A stretch of DNA of 64,000 nt from Streptosporangium sp. NBC_01756 (GCF_035917975.1 NZ_CP109130.1:8928001-8992000), one strand, 5' to 3'. Counted from the first letter of the stretch, positions 25,145-34,451 are shown. Program-made: numbers and translations. The notes: a model not told the origin generated them from the sequence alone.

Positions 25145-26947
25145 ATGGCTGACCTCCCTTTTCATGATCGGACCGACTTCGACAACGCCGAACGAGGATT
25201 CGTCGCGAAGTTGAGCCCCGCGGTGATCAAGGCCGCCGACGGCCGCGTCGTCTGGGACAACGACTCCTACGACTTCCTCGACACCGAGGCTCCCGAAGGC
25301 GCCCACCCGAGCCTGTGGCGGCAGGGCCGGCTGTGCGCCAAACAGGGCCTGTTCGAGGTGACGGACGGCATCTACCAGGTACGCGGCCTGGACCTGTCGA
25401 ACATGACGATCGTGGAGGGCGAGACCGGCGTCATCGTCATCGACCCGCTGATCTCCACCGAGTGCGCGGCCGCCGCACTGCGTCTCTACCGCGACAACCG
25501 AGGCGATCGTCCGGTCACCGGAGTCATCTACACCCACTCCCACGGCGACCACTTCGGCGGCGTGCGCGGCGTCACCGATGGTGAGGGCATCCCCATCATC
25601 GCCCCGGCCGGATTCATGGAACACGCGGTCTCCGAGAACGTCTACGCCGGTATCGCGATGAGCCGGCGCTCGGTCTACATGTACGGCCCGGCGCTGCCCC
25701 GCTCGGCCGAGGGGCAGATCGGGTGCGGTCTGGGCATGACCAACTCGACCGGCACCATGTCCCTCATCGTGCCCACCGTCGACATCACCCGCACCGGACA
25801 GCAGGAAACGGTCGACGGGGTACGCATCGTCTTCCAGCTCACCCCCGGCACCGAGGCTCCGGCGGAGATGAACTTCCTGTTCCCCGACCGGCGCGCGCTG
25901 TGCATGGCCGAGAACGCCACCCATAACCAGCACAACATCCTCACCCTGCGAGGCGCGGTGGTGCGCGACCCCCGCGTCTGGGCCCGTTACCTGACCGAGG
26001 CGATCGCGCTCTTCGCCGACCAGGCCGACGTCGCCTTCGCCTCCCACCACTGGCCCACCTGGGAGAGGGACAACATCGTCCGCTTCCTGTCGCAGCAGCG
26101 CGACATGTACGCCTACCTGCACGACCAGACCCTGCGCCTGATGAACCGCGGCCTGACCGGCATCGAGATCGCCGAGACCATGCAGATGCCCCCCGCCCTG
26201 GAACAGGCCTGGCACACCCACGGCTACTACGGGTCGGTCAGCCACAACGTCAAGGCCGTCTACCAGCGCTATCTGGGCTGGTTCGACGGCAACCCGGCCC
26301 ATCTGTGGGAGCACCCGCCGGTCGAGCAGGCCAGGCGGTACGTCGAATGCCTGGGCGGGTCCGCCGCTGTCGTCGGGCTGGCCGGTCGCTATGTGAAGGA
26401 AGGGGATCTGCGTTTCGCCGCCACGCTGCTCAACCACGCCGTCTTCGCCGACGAGCACGACACCGATGCCCGCACACTGCTCGCCGAGGTGTACACCGTC
26501 CTCGGCCACGGCTCGGAGAACGGCACCTGGCGCAACTTCTACCTGATGGGCGCCCTGGAACTCACCGGCGGCATCGTGCCGGCCGACCTCGACGTGACCT
26601 CACCCGAGATGATCGAAGCCCTGGCCACAGAACAGATCTTTGATTCGCTGGCCATCCGCGTCAACGGGCCCCAGGCGTGGAACGAGCACTTCGCCATCGA
26701 TTGGCACCTCACCGATTCCGGCGAGCATCACCGCACCACCATGTCGAACGGGGCGCTGATCCAGCAGTCGGACCCGCCTGAGGCCACCGTGGACCTCACC
26801 GTGCGGCTCACCAAGCCGCAACTGCTCGGCTTGCTCGCCGGCAAGGGAGCCGACAGCCTCGACCACGACGGGGACATGGGCGTTCTGCGCCGCCTCGCAG
26901 CCGTCCTGGACGATCCGAAACCCGACTTCGCCATCGTCACTCCCTGA
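25145..26947 (+). CDS. Alkyl/aryl sulfatase of the metallo-beta-lactamase fold (SdsA1-like)
   Basis: A 600-residue enzyme with the complete three-part layout of the family. The MBL domain has the zinc motif THSHGDHFGGVRG (residues about 131-143). It is followed by the dimerisation domain (AETMQMPPALEQAWHTHGYY, GWFDGNPAHLW) and a C-terminal SCP2-like lipid-binding domain. No signal peptide is seen. Such enzymes hydrolyse primary alkyl sulfates such as dodecyl sulfate. ATG 25145 follows AAAGGG; TTGAGG and TAGAGC with a 16-base spacer at 25095-25122 form a plausible promoter. Its end overlaps the convergent DUF6114 gene by 11 bases. Confidence 0.93.
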   Translation: MADLPFHDRTDFDNAERGFVAKLSPAVIKAADGRVVWDNDSYDFLDTEAPEGAHPSLWRQGRLCAKQGLFEVTDGIYQVRGLDLSNMTIVEGETGVIVIDPLISTECAAAALRLYRDNRGDRPVTGVIYTHSHGDHFGGVRGVTDGEGIPIIAPAGFMEHAVSENVYAGIAMSRRSVYMYGPALPRSAEGQIGCGLGMTNSTGTMSLIVPTVDITRTGQQETVDGVRIVFQLTPGTEAPAEMNFLFPDRRALCMAENATHNQHNILTLRGAVVRDPRVWARYLTEAIALFADQADVAFASHHWPTWERDNIVRFLSQQRDMYAYLHDQTLRLMNRGLTGIEIAETMQMPPALEQAWHTHGYYGSVSHNVKAVYQRYLGWFDGNPAHLWEHPPVEQARRYVECLGGSAAVVGLAGRYVKEGDLRFAATLLNHAVFADEHDTDARTLLAEVYTVLGHGSENGTWRNFYLMGALELTGGIVPADLDVTSPEMIEALATEQIFDSLAIRVNGPQAWNEHFAIDWHLTDSGEHHRTTMSNGALIQQSDPPEATVDLTVRLTKPQLLGLLAGKGADSLDHDGDMGVLRRLAAVLDDPKPDFAIVTP

Positions 26948-27503
26948 GCGCGGTCTGCTCCACGGTCAAAGAGGCCTTGGTCGCCATGCGCGGAGGGGTT
27001 GTGGCGGCCTCAAGGTTCGAGGTGGCGACCGGTGTGTCTTTCGTCGGGGATCTGCGCCACCGGCGGGACCCGAGACCGATCACGGCGCGCATCGTCCCCG
27101 CCTTCGACGCGAGCGCCCGCGCCGCGTCGGGGAGGTCGCGGACGCTGAGGGAGTCAAGACGGCCGGCCGGTCGGCTGAGGGGGGTCCAGGCGATGGCCAG
27201 CGTACCGCCCAGCAGGCCCAGACTCATGCCGATCAGGAAGCCGCCCAGGTTGGAGTAGACGAAGGACGCCATGGACAGCAGTACGGCCACCAAGCCGAGG
27301 AACACCCGCTGGCCCGGCTGCAGCCACACCAGCACCCCTGAGATCATCATCACCAGCGCGATCAGGTAGGTCGCCCCCACCGCGCTGAACAAGATCGTCA
27401 CCGATAGCGCGTTGAGCGTGAACGGGATGGACAGCAACTCCGCCCCCGCCAGCACGATGAGCAGCCCGCCCCAGAACGGCCGTGAATGCCGCCACGATTT
27501 CAT
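26937..27503 (-). CDS. DUF6114 integral membrane protein
   Basis: A 188-residue protein with four hydrophobic helices in the first 115 residues (RPFWGGLLIVLAGAELLSIP is the first) and a basic, disordered C-terminal tail. This matches the DUF6114 family, found in actinomycetes as the downstream partner of DUF6230 proteins. It lies 32 bases after that partner here. The role is not established. The basic tail is probably cytosolic. Confidence 0.85.
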   Translation of the reverse strand: MKSWRHSRPFWGGLLIVLAGAELLSIPFTLNALSVTILFSAVGATYLIALVMMISGVLVWLQPGQRVFLGLVAVLLSMASFVYSNLGGFLIGMSLGLLGGTLAIAWTPLSRPAGRLDSLSVRDLPDAARALASKAGTMRAVIGLGSRRWRRSPTKDTPVATSNLEAATTPPRMATKASLTVEQTALRE

Positions 27504-27535
27504 GATCTGTCCGCCCGTCGAACCGTCAAAACCCG

Positions 27536-28132
27536 TCAGAAGCAGGGGTGATCGCCGACCTGCAAGGTGAGCGCGAGGTCGGGGAGGCTGAAGGTGCCCG
27601 CCGTGGCGGCCCACGCGGTCAGCCGGGCATCTCGCAAGACGGCTGTCCTGCTTTGCGCACCGAAACTGCCCGCCGGACCCCTGGCGCCGGGGACCGCGTC
27701 CAGAGTGCTGGCATCACGCCCCAGTTGGATGTCGTTGAAGAACGCCGCGGCCCGCGCCGCCGCGGCGTCGATCACCAGGTCGGTGGCGACCACCGGCTCG
27801 TCGCCACGGCCGCCGGTGATCCTCAGGGTCACCGCGCCCAGGGGCGTCTTCAAGATGGCGCTCGTGCACAGATCGAACACCTCGGCCCGCCGGACTCCGG
27901 TCACCAGCACGGGGATCAACCTGCCCTTGATATCACGGTCGATGCCGACGGCCAGCGTGAAGCCCTGCGCACGAAACTCGCCGGCGAAGAGCTTGAACGT
28001 GGAGCTCGAGACCACGAAGGTGACGCCGATCGCGCCTTGCACGGTGGCGCCGACCAGGAGCGACGTCGTTGTGAGCACCAGCGTGAAGGCCAGTGCGAAC
28101 CGTTTCCACCGCACGCGCCCTTGTTCGACCAT
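27536..28132 (-). CDS. DUF6230 exported or membrane-anchored protein
   Basis: A 198-residue protein with an uncleaved-type N-terminal hydrophobic segment (FALAFTLVLTTTSLLVGATV) and a soluble beta-rich remainder (FKLFAGEFRAQGFTLAVGID). DUF6230 proteins are sometimes labelled cholesterol esterase, but no catalytic triad is visible. ATG 28132 is chosen because GGAGGTGA stands just before it; an upstream ATG at 28144 lies inside that ribosome site. It is first in an operon with the DUF6114 gene. Confidence 0.85.
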   Translation of the reverse strand: MVEQGRVRWKRFALAFTLVLTTTSLLVGATVQGAIGVTFVVSSSTFKLFAGEFRAQGFTLAVGIDRDIKGRLIPVLVTGVRRAEVFDLCTSAILKTPLGAVTLRITGGRGDEPVVATDLVIDAAAARAAAFFNDIQLGRDASTLDAVPGARGPAGSFGAQSRTAVLRDARLTAWAATAGTFSLPDLALTLQVGDHPCF

Positions 28133-28145
28133 GATCACCTCCATG

Positions 28146-28499
28146 ACACCTCATGACGAAATGAGCCAGCATTCTGTCACGGAGAGTGACAATTCGGCCA
28201 TGTTGCTGATCATCATGCGATTGGCAGGCTCCTGCCAGCGGACACGCCAGGTGCGCGCCGTTCCTGACCCCCACCTGGACAATCTTGCCGAAGACCAGAA
28301 TGACGAACAGCCTCGTCACGACCGCATCGCTGAAGCCGGCGAAGCCGGTAACCACCAACGACGCAGAGAATCCGTCAGCAGAGTCTGCTGGGGTCCCGGT
28401 AACAACAACGCAGGAAACAACGGATATGCAGATCAGCGGCCCTAAAGATCATTTCTTGGCGTACGTTTTCTCTTCGCTGTTCCTCAAGGGCTTACTCGC
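28146..28499. other. Intergenic stretch without a recognised gene
   Basis: A minus-strand frame here (VTRLFVILVFGKIVQVGV) is hydrophobic but runs into the DUF6230 gene in another frame and has no ribosome site. CTGTCACGGAGAGTGACAAT near 28175 contains a TGTCAC/GTGACA dyad (8-base spacer) that may regulate the DUF6230 operon. Confidence 0.3.
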
Positions 28500-29051
28500 C
28501 TACAGCAGATACTGCAGAGCGAGGGTGATCGTGATGATCCCGATCGCTGCGACGATCAGATTCACCGCCCACCGCAGGTGCCGGTGCTTGGTGAGGGCCA
28601 GGTGGGAGAGCTGGAACGCGCTCTCCGCCAGAGACAGCTCGCTGCTGGCCAGCTCTTTGCGTACCTGCTTGAGCACATCCTGCGCTGTGGCCGCTGTGAC
28701 GTAGGTGATGAGCCCTGTTCCACCGTGCTTGGGCAGAGTGGGCCGGATGGTGAACAGGATCAGCACGACCGCTATGGACAGCAACAGAATCGCCGCGATC
28801 ACGCCGAACCGGGCGATCCCGGGGAAGTGGGCCGGCCCGGTGACCAGCAGAGTGCCCAGCACACCGAATGCGGCGCCTGCCCAGGACAGCAGCAACCCCG
28901 ACTTGCCTTCGCCGGCGCGGACCAACTCGGCGTGAGCGGTGGCGACGGCAGCGTTCAGTGCCTCCCTCAAGGGGGGATCCGGCTCCGGCGAGGCAGGGGG
29001 TGTAGTGGCATTACCGGGTTCATGGTCCGGGGTCATTCGTTCTTGACTCAT
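28500..29051 (-). CDS. Pycsar-type transmembrane effector family protein (DUF5706-like), orphan
   Basis: A 183-residue protein. After a disordered proline-rich N-terminus, residues about 30-60 (LREALNAAVATAHAELVRAG, EGKSGLLLSWAGAAFG) start the first of two paired hydrophobic segments. A soluble helical segment (LKQVRKELASSELSLAESAF) and a last helix (AVNLIVAAIGIITITLALQY) follow. This layout is that of PycTM-like proteins, membrane-disrupting effectors of cyclic-pyrimidine (Pycsar) phage defence. No cyclase gene is adjacent, so either it works alone, pairs in trans, or has another job. Confidence 0.7.
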   Translation of the reverse strand: MSQERMTPDHEPGNATTPPASPEPDPPLREALNAAVATAHAELVRAGEGKSGLLLSWAGAAFGVLGTLLVTGPAHFPGIARFGVIAAILLLSIAVVLILFTIRPTLPKHGGTGLITYVTAATAQDVLKQVRKELASSELSLAESAFQLSHLALTKHRHLRWAVNLIVAAIGIITITLALQYLL

Positions 29052-29476
29052 GGTTGGCGATCCCTTTTCGCGGAGACAGGGCAGTTGCCAGGGACATGGC
29101 ACGGCTTGGTGGTTGAGCTGTGCCGCGATGTTTCGTTTGGACGGCCGTGCGCTCCCGCTGCCGGATATGCGAAAGGAGCTGTGCATCTCCTCGGCCCCTC
29201 TTTGCGAGGCTACAGCCACGGCAGAGGGATCGCCGGCGCAGGCCGGCGGGCTCATCCGGTCTCCGTTGCGGACGGGCTCCGATCTCATCTGCGATGAACC
29301 GGTGACAGGGCGTGGAGCGTCGTCTGCGAACAGCAGGACATGATCCTGCAGGAGATCGACGCCAGGGCGGCATCTGACATGTCGCGTCTTGTCGCCGCCT
29401 TTCCAGCAACCGTGTTGCGGCCATCGACACCCCACCCGGAGCGGACGACGACGCGGGGAACGGTCTCGCGCGTCGT
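29052..29476. other. Intergenic stretch without a recognised gene
   Basis: 425 bases between the Pycsar-like and SulP genes. Only short, biased frames occur in all six readings, none with a ribosome site or family resemblance. It may contain the effector gene's promoter. Confidence 0.3.
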
Positions 29477-30700
29477 TCATGGTTCTCGCACAGCGGTGAA
29501 GGCTTGCCGGACGCCGGGAAACACCGGCAGCCGCTGGGTGGCGCCGTCGTGGTAAGGGTTGGCGCGCAACACCGCCAGGACGGGTTCGCGGACGCGGGCC
29601 AGCACCAGCCGGCAGCCGAGTGCCTGCAGTTCTGCCGTGAGCTGGGCCAGGGCGTTGGCCGCCGTGGCGTCTACGTAGAACACCGCCTGCATATCGCAGA
29701 TCACACATCGTGGCCGCGGCTCGCGGGCGGTCACCAAGGCCAGGACCCGTTGTCGGACACGTCGGGCGTTGGCGAAGAACAGGGGTGCGTCGACCCGGTA
29801 GATGAGGATGTCCGGGTGAGGCGATGCGTCGCCGTCGGCGATCTCCTGGGGCGGATGGCCCTCGTCGACGATGGCGAGCAGGCTGTCGTGCGGGCGGGCG
29901 GCACGGCGAATCAGCTGACTCGCAGAGAGGATCACCGCGATGAGCAGGCCGCGTAGTACGCCGAGGCCCAGCACACCGGCGACGGCCACGAGCGCGATCA
30001 CGCCCTCCGCACGCCACCCACGCCAGAGCCACCGCAGGCCGATGACGTCGATGAGTTTGGGAGCGCCCACCACCAGGATGGCGGCCAGGACCGGCATCGG
30101 GAGCAGCGCTACCAGCGGCCCGCCGGTGAACAGGACGAACACGACAATTCCGGCGGCGATGAGCTGGAACAGCTGGGAATGTGCGCTGCTGCGAGCCGAC
30201 AGGGTGCGGCTGGTGCTGGCCATCGGAGGGAAACCGGTCAGCATACCCGTGACCAGGCTCGCCGCACCCAGAGCGGCGGTCTCGCGATCCAGGGAGATGC
30301 GGCCGTCTGCTTCGGCTCCGGCCTGGCGGACGGCGCTGAAGGTCTCGACCGAGGCGACCAACGTCATACCCGCCGCCGGCAGCAGCAGCGCCCACAGGTC
30401 TTCCAGGGTCACCTGCGGCCAGGTGATCGCGGGCAGGCCGCCGACCGCCGGGCCGACCACGGCCACGCTTTGATCGGCCAGCCCTGCCGCTGCCGAGATG
30501 GCGATGGCCAACACGCAGACCACCAGCCCGGCGACCGGCGAAAGCCCGGCCAGGGCGCCGAATGCCAGGCCCTGCGGCAACAAGGTCACAGCGGTGGCGA
30601 AGCCGGCCACGATGTCGGCGCGTGCCCAGCGTGCCGAGTAGTGCCGCAACTGCCCGATGAGTGGCACCACGTCCACTGCCCGAATCCGACGCCTGTTCAT
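29477..30700 (-). CDS. SulP-family anion transporter with STAS domain, internally shortened
   Basis: A 407-residue protein. The SulP N-terminal signature is present (ADIVAGFATAVTLLPQGLAF, GALAGLSPVAGL), as are the late membrane helices (MLTGFPPMASTSRTLSARSS) and a C-terminal STAS domain (ILIYRVDAPLFFANARRVRQ, CVICDMQAVFYVDATAANAL). Family members are usually 500-570 residues. Here the first helices join directly to the AAAGLADQSVAVVG region, which is normally well over 100 residues further on. The frame is kept, but several core helices are missing, so transport is doubtful. Confidence 0.8.
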   Translation of the reverse strand: MNRRRIRAVDVVPLIGQLRHYSARWARADIVAGFATAVTLLPQGLAFGALAGLSPVAGLVVCVLAIAISAAAGLADQSVAVVGPAVGGLPAITWPQVTLEDLWALLLPAAGMTLVASVETFSAVRQAGAEADGRISLDRETAALGAASLVTGMLTGFPPMASTSRTLSARSSAHSQLFQLIAAGIVVFVLFTGGPLVALLPMPVLAAILVVGAPKLIDVIGLRWLWRGWRAEGVIALVAVAGVLGLGVLRGLLIAVILSASQLIRRAARPHDSLLAIVDEGHPPQEIADGDASPHPDILIYRVDAPLFFANARRVRQRVLALVTAREPRPRCVICDMQAVFYVDATAANALAQLTAELQALGCRLVLARVREPVLAVLRANPYHDGATQRLPVFPGVRQAFTAVREP

Positions 30701-30707
30701 TGGCTCA

Positions 30708-31309
30708 TCATGCGATCGGTCCTCGCCACGGTTCTCCGGACACGCCTGGCCTGCGTGGTAAACCATCGATTCCGTACAAGATCACGAAGGGCGTTCCCGG
30801 GCCCGCGAGTTCATCGTCGCAGGGACCCACGGGGGCCTGGCCGCCGCGCGAACCCGCGGCCGCACCTGCCACGATGGCCGTGGTCAGCGCCCACCCGATG
30901 GCGATCAGCAGGTAGGCCGGCCACTGTACCCCCTGATCGGGCCAGTACCAGGCGGTGCGCTGCACCAGCTCGCCGATGGGGATCAGCAGGTCGGCGACCT
31001 GGACACCACGCAGCCGGACGGCGCCGTCGGCGGTGAACGCGCAGCGCATGCTGGAGGCGGTCGCATGTCGGCATCGAAGGCGATGCCGTCCGGGCAGCTC
31101 AGATGCACATCAGCACGGATCACCTTGACGCTGGACGCGCCGGTGAACTCGACGCCGTTGCAAACCGGTTTCCAGCACGCTCGAGAGGAGATCGGCCCGC
31201 CGCAGCGATCCGGGGGTGGACCTGCGATGGCGAGCAGGGCCTGGGTGTGCAGCAGCCCCTCGCCTCGTTTCTTGAGGTAGTGGTCCCGGGAAGGATCCGG
31301 CCGCATCAT
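30708..31309 (-). pseudogene. Unrecognised one-helix protein, probably frameshifted
   Basis: Two frames appear to form one gene. The upstream frame reads SRDHYLKKRGEGLLHTQALL, KVIRADVHLSCPDGIAFDAD. The downstream one continues MRCAFTADGAVRLRGVQVAD and has one strong hydrophobic helix (WPAYLLIAIGWALTTAIVAG). The shift falls near 31055. I do not recognise the family. A genuine short membrane protein starting at 31049 is the alternative. Confidence 0.35.
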
Positions 31310-31657
31310 CGGGGGCTGGGCGGCCTCTGCCACCTTGGCCGCAACGTCACTGGCCCCGCGTACCTTGCGGTGTTCCAGCCAGGTCGTCAGAGGAGGGAGC
31401 GGCGGCGGCTTCGGCCTGACGGCATCTACGTGCAAAGAACGGCGACGCGTGCCGGCGGCCCGCGTCGACGTCAACCGCATCGTGATCGGCGGGCAGTTCG
31501 TGGTCGTGCCGCTGCTGGGCACCCAATGCCCCCCTTTCAGACCTCCCCCCGGGCAAGGCAAGCGGCCCTTCCTGAATGGCGTTCATCCTTCTGCCGGTTG
31601 GGGGGCGTCCGGGCGTTCCGATCATCCTCCCGGGCGTTTTCGGCGGCTCAGGCGAAA

Positions 31658-33205
31658 TCAGTTGGCGGGCTTGCCGAACCAGCGGAAAAGGTGGTCGTCC
31701 AGGTCCCGCTGATCGTCACCGATCCAGGCGACGTGGCCGTCGGGGCGGAGCAGGACGCACGGAACATCCAGTACCGCAGTGGGATCCGCGAGGTAATCGA
31801 CCCGGTCTGACCAGCCACCGACGGTCAGGCGTTCGGTGCGGTCCAGCAGCAGGCCGCGGCCGCGATGCAACAGACCGTAGAGGTGGCCCTGTTTCACGTC
31901 GATGTCACGCAGGCGGCGACCGAGCAGGTCGGGGCCTTGGCCGAAGTCGTAGCGGATGCCGATCGCGGTGATCTTCTCGATCAGATGGCGGTTCACCTCG
32001 TCGAAGTCCATCAGTTCGGTGAGCAGCCTGCGCACGGCCTGCGGGCCCGGTTCGGTGGACGTCAGTTCCATCTGGGCGCGGGTGTTGTCCAGCACGTCCT
32101 CAGCGACCGGATGACGTTCGGCCTGGTAGGTGTCCAGCAGTGTTTCCGGCGCCCAGCCGCGGATCTGTGCGGCCAGTTTCCAGCCGAGGTTGAACGCGTC
32201 CTGAACGCCCAGATTGAGGCCCTGTCCACCGATGGGTGGATGGATGTGCGCCGCATCGCCGGCCAGCAGCACCCGCCCGACCCGATAACGTTCGGCCAGC
32301 CGGGTGGCATCCCCGAAGCGGGACAACCAGCGCGGGGAGTGCACGCCGAAATCGGTTCCGGCGATGGTGCGCAACTGTTGTTTGAAATCTTCGAGGGTGG
32401 GCGGTTCCGTGCGGTCGCTGACTCCCGCGGCGGGGACCACGACGCTATAGACCCCTTCGCCGAAGGGCCTGAGCCAGAATCGCTGATGGGTCTCGCTGAT
32501 CTCGGTCACCTTGACGGCGATCTCCCCCTGCGGTGCACTCACCTGCATCTCGCCCATGAGCGTGTCGGTCCGTGAGGGCTCGCCGGGGAAGCCGACGCCG
32601 AGCAGTTTGCGCACCGTACTGCGCGCGCCGTCACAGCCGACGAGGTAGCGCGAACGCAACCGTTCCCCGTCGGCCAGCTCGACGGTCACACCCTCGTCGT
32701 CCTGCTCGAAACCGGCGACCGCGCAACCGCGCCGGACCTGCGCACCCAGTTCGACCGCACGCTCTTCAAGCAGACGTTCGATGACCGGCTGCGGGATACC
32801 CAGCAGATAGGCGTATGCGGAATCCAGGCCCTTGGGCGCGGGTTTGGGGATGGCGGCGAAGAAACCGCCGGCTGGACGCCGTCTTCCATGCGGGAGAATG
32901 CGATCCAGTAGTCCGCGCATCGCCATCAGCTCGAGACTGCGAACATGCAGACCGACTATGCGGACGAACGACGCGGGCTCGGTTGCCTTCTCCAGAACGA
33001 GTACCCGCACATCGTGCAGCCGCAGTTCGGCGGCCAGCATCGCACCGGTCGGCCCGCACCCGGCAATGATCACATCGAAGATGAGGGGCGCGCGATCGGC
33101 ACCGGAGGCCGGCGACCGGAGAACTCCGGGGACGTCGCCCACCGTGGAGTCACGCTCGACCCTGTCATTCGACGGCGGCTCGGCGGTGACCTGCTGAGAG
33201 TACAT
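31658..33205 (-). CDS. rox: Rifampicin monooxygenase-like FAD hydroxylase
   Basis: A 515-residue class A flavin monooxygenase closely resembling Rox/RIFMO in wording and length. Features are FDVIIAGCGPTGAMLAAELR, LHVRSLELMAMRGLLDRILP, the DG motif VGCDGARSTVRKLLG, the GD block RVLLAGDAAHIHPPIGGQGL, and the C-terminal thioredoxin-like domain ending LRPDGHVAWIGDDQRDLDDH. Rox enzymes hydroxylate and linearise rifamycins, giving resistance. The N-terminus has about 37 extra residues relative to typical Rox; ATG 33205 has AAAGG upstream, but a later start is possible. A strong palindrome precedes it. Substrate assignment is by resemblance only. Confidence 0.82.
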   Translation of the reverse strand: MYSQQVTAEPPSNDRVERDSTVGDVPGVLRSPASGADRAPLIFDVIIAGCGPTGAMLAAELRLHDVRVLVLEKATEPASFVRIVGLHVRSLELMAMRGLLDRILPHGRRRPAGGFFAAIPKPAPKGLDSAYAYLLGIPQPVIERLLEERAVELGAQVRRGCAVAGFEQDDEGVTVELADGERLRSRYLVGCDGARSTVRKLLGVGFPGEPSRTDTLMGEMQVSAPQGEIAVKVTEISETHQRFWLRPFGEGVYSVVVPAAGVSDRTEPPTLEDFKQQLRTIAGTDFGVHSPRWLSRFGDATRLAERYRVGRVLLAGDAAHIHPPIGGQGLNLGVQDAFNLGWKLAAQIRGWAPETLLDTYQAERHPVAEDVLDNTRAQMELTSTEPGPQAVRRLLTELMDFDEVNRHLIEKITAIGIRYDFGQGPDLLGRRLRDIDVKQGHLYGLLHRGRGLLLDRTERLTVGGWSDRVDYLADPTAVLDVPCVLLRPDGHVAWIGDDQRDLDDHLFRWFGKPAN

Positions 33206-33218
33206 AGATGTTGCCTTT

Positions 33219-33263
33219 CGGGAGTGCCTTGTCGGCAAGGCACTCCCGGCGACACCTACGTCA
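33219..33263 (-). promoter_or_regulatory. Promoter with 13-bp palindrome upstream of the rox-like gene
   Basis: CGGGAGTGCCTTG-TCGG-CAAGGCACTCCCG (33219-33248) is a perfect dyad ending 13 bases before the start codon. On the minus strand TTGACG (33258-33263) is a -35 candidate, with the dyad covering the expected -10. Its CTTG..GCAAG heart recalls the rifamycin-associated element found before rox and rph genes. Confidence 0.6.
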
Positions 33264-33641
33264 ATCGCCCGACCGTGACGGTAAGGGGGAGCACCCATAT
33301 CGATACAGCGTTCATGGGTCTCACCTCCTCGGGCGGTGTCACGGTCAACTGCAAGCTACAAGCCCGAGCATCATCCCGTCCAACCCTTTTCCAGCCACGT
33401 GATCACGACTCCGAACGGGCCCGTGCGGTTGCATGCGGCCATACCGAGCCTGAGCGGCCACAGGACTCTGCCCTCCGCGGCCAACGCAAACGCAAGATCC
33501 GCATCTTCGAAGGGCTGCGGTTGATGGCGCTTCTTGCTCCTCCCCGCCCTCCGCTCAGGAGCGCGGGGAGAAGCTGCTCTGTTCCCCGCCCAAGGGAGGG
33601 CCGGCCCGTTGAGGCCGACGCGGGGACGACCTTTCTGGCTT
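33264..33641. other. Intergenic stretch without a recognised gene
   Basis: No frame shows a ribosome site or family motif. The first 50 bases are the outer part of the rox-like promoter. The remainder is unremarkable high-GC sequence. Confidence 0.3.
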
Positions 33642-34451
33642 TCAGGCGTGGCGCCGGCTTCGGCTGCAGATCATCGACATCAGCAGTTGATGGGTTTCGC
33701 CGTCGGCGGCTACGACGAGTCCGCGGCCTGCTTGCCGGATCGGGGCGCCGTCGACCCCGGTGACCACGCAACCGGCGGCCTGGCACAGAGCGATGCCGGC
33801 GGCGAAGTGCACACTCCCGGACAGGTCGCCGCCATCGGTGACGTACGCGGCGCGTTTGCCGGCGGCGACCCAGGCCAACGCCAGAGTCGTGGAGACGACC
33901 CGGGGGCGGAACCGTTCGACGAACCCGGGGTGGGCCAGCAGGTCCACGGCCCGGAATCCGGGCGCGCCAGGGAACGGCGGGTCCAGATTGACATCCACGA
34001 GCCGGGTGGCGGGCGTAGGCGCCAGCTGGGCATCGGCACCGTCACGCCGCACCCAGGCGGTCTCACCGTCGGTGAAGAAGACCTCCCCGCTGAACGGGTC
34101 GGCCACCGCCGCCGCACCGCCGCGCAGCGCCACGTTGACGGCCACCAGCATGTTGCCGACGGCGTAGTTCAGCGTGCCGCACAGGGGATCCACCAGCCAC
34201 TGGCGTGCGGCCTCGGCGGCACCCTGCTGCCCGCCCTCTTCGCCGAGCACGGCGTCATCGGGCCGGGCAGCGCGGATGACGCCGAGGATCGTCTTCTCAG
34301 CCTCCACATCGGCGACGGTGGCGAAGTCCCCGGCGCCCTTGTCGATGCGGGTAAGCCGCTGGCCGTACATGCTGCGCACCACGTCCGCACCGGCACCTGC
34401 CGCAGCTATCGCGACGCCGACATCGTCAAGGCTTGCATACGGGTTGATCAC
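33642..34451 (-). CDS. Inositol monophosphatase-family protein with altered metal motif
   Basis: A 269-residue member of the IMPase/FIG superfamily. It has the GEEGG motif (DDAVLGEEGGQQ) and a late GVDGAPI segment. The central motif reads WLVDPLCGTLNYA, where the canonical form is DPxDGTxNF: the second metal-binding Asp is Cys. The later WE(A)GD-like block is also weak (SGSVHFAAGIALCQAAGCVV). The protein may be a phosphatase with changed metal use or a non-catalytic relative. GTG 34451 is the start, without a strong ribosome site. Confidence 0.85.
   Translation of the reverse strand: MINPYASLDDVGVAIAAAGAGADVVRSMYGQRLTRIDKGAGDFATVADVEAEKTILGVIRAARPDDAVLGEEGGQQGAAEAARQWLVDPLCGTLNYAVGNMLVAVNVALRGGAAAVADPFSGEVFFTDGETAWVRRDGADAQLAPTPATRLVDVNLDPPFPGAPGFRAVDLLAHPGFVERFRPRVVSTTLALAWVAAGKRAAYVTDGGDLSGSVHFAAGIALCQAAGCVVTGVDGAPIRQAGRGLVVAADGETHQLLMSMICSRSRRHA

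Noticed and set aside
27933..28358. Hydrophobic minus-strand frame (VTRLFVILVFGKIVQVGV) upstream of the DUF6230 gene
   Set aside because: It overlaps the DUF6230 coding sequence in another frame, has no ribosome site, and only a short stretch is hydrophobic.
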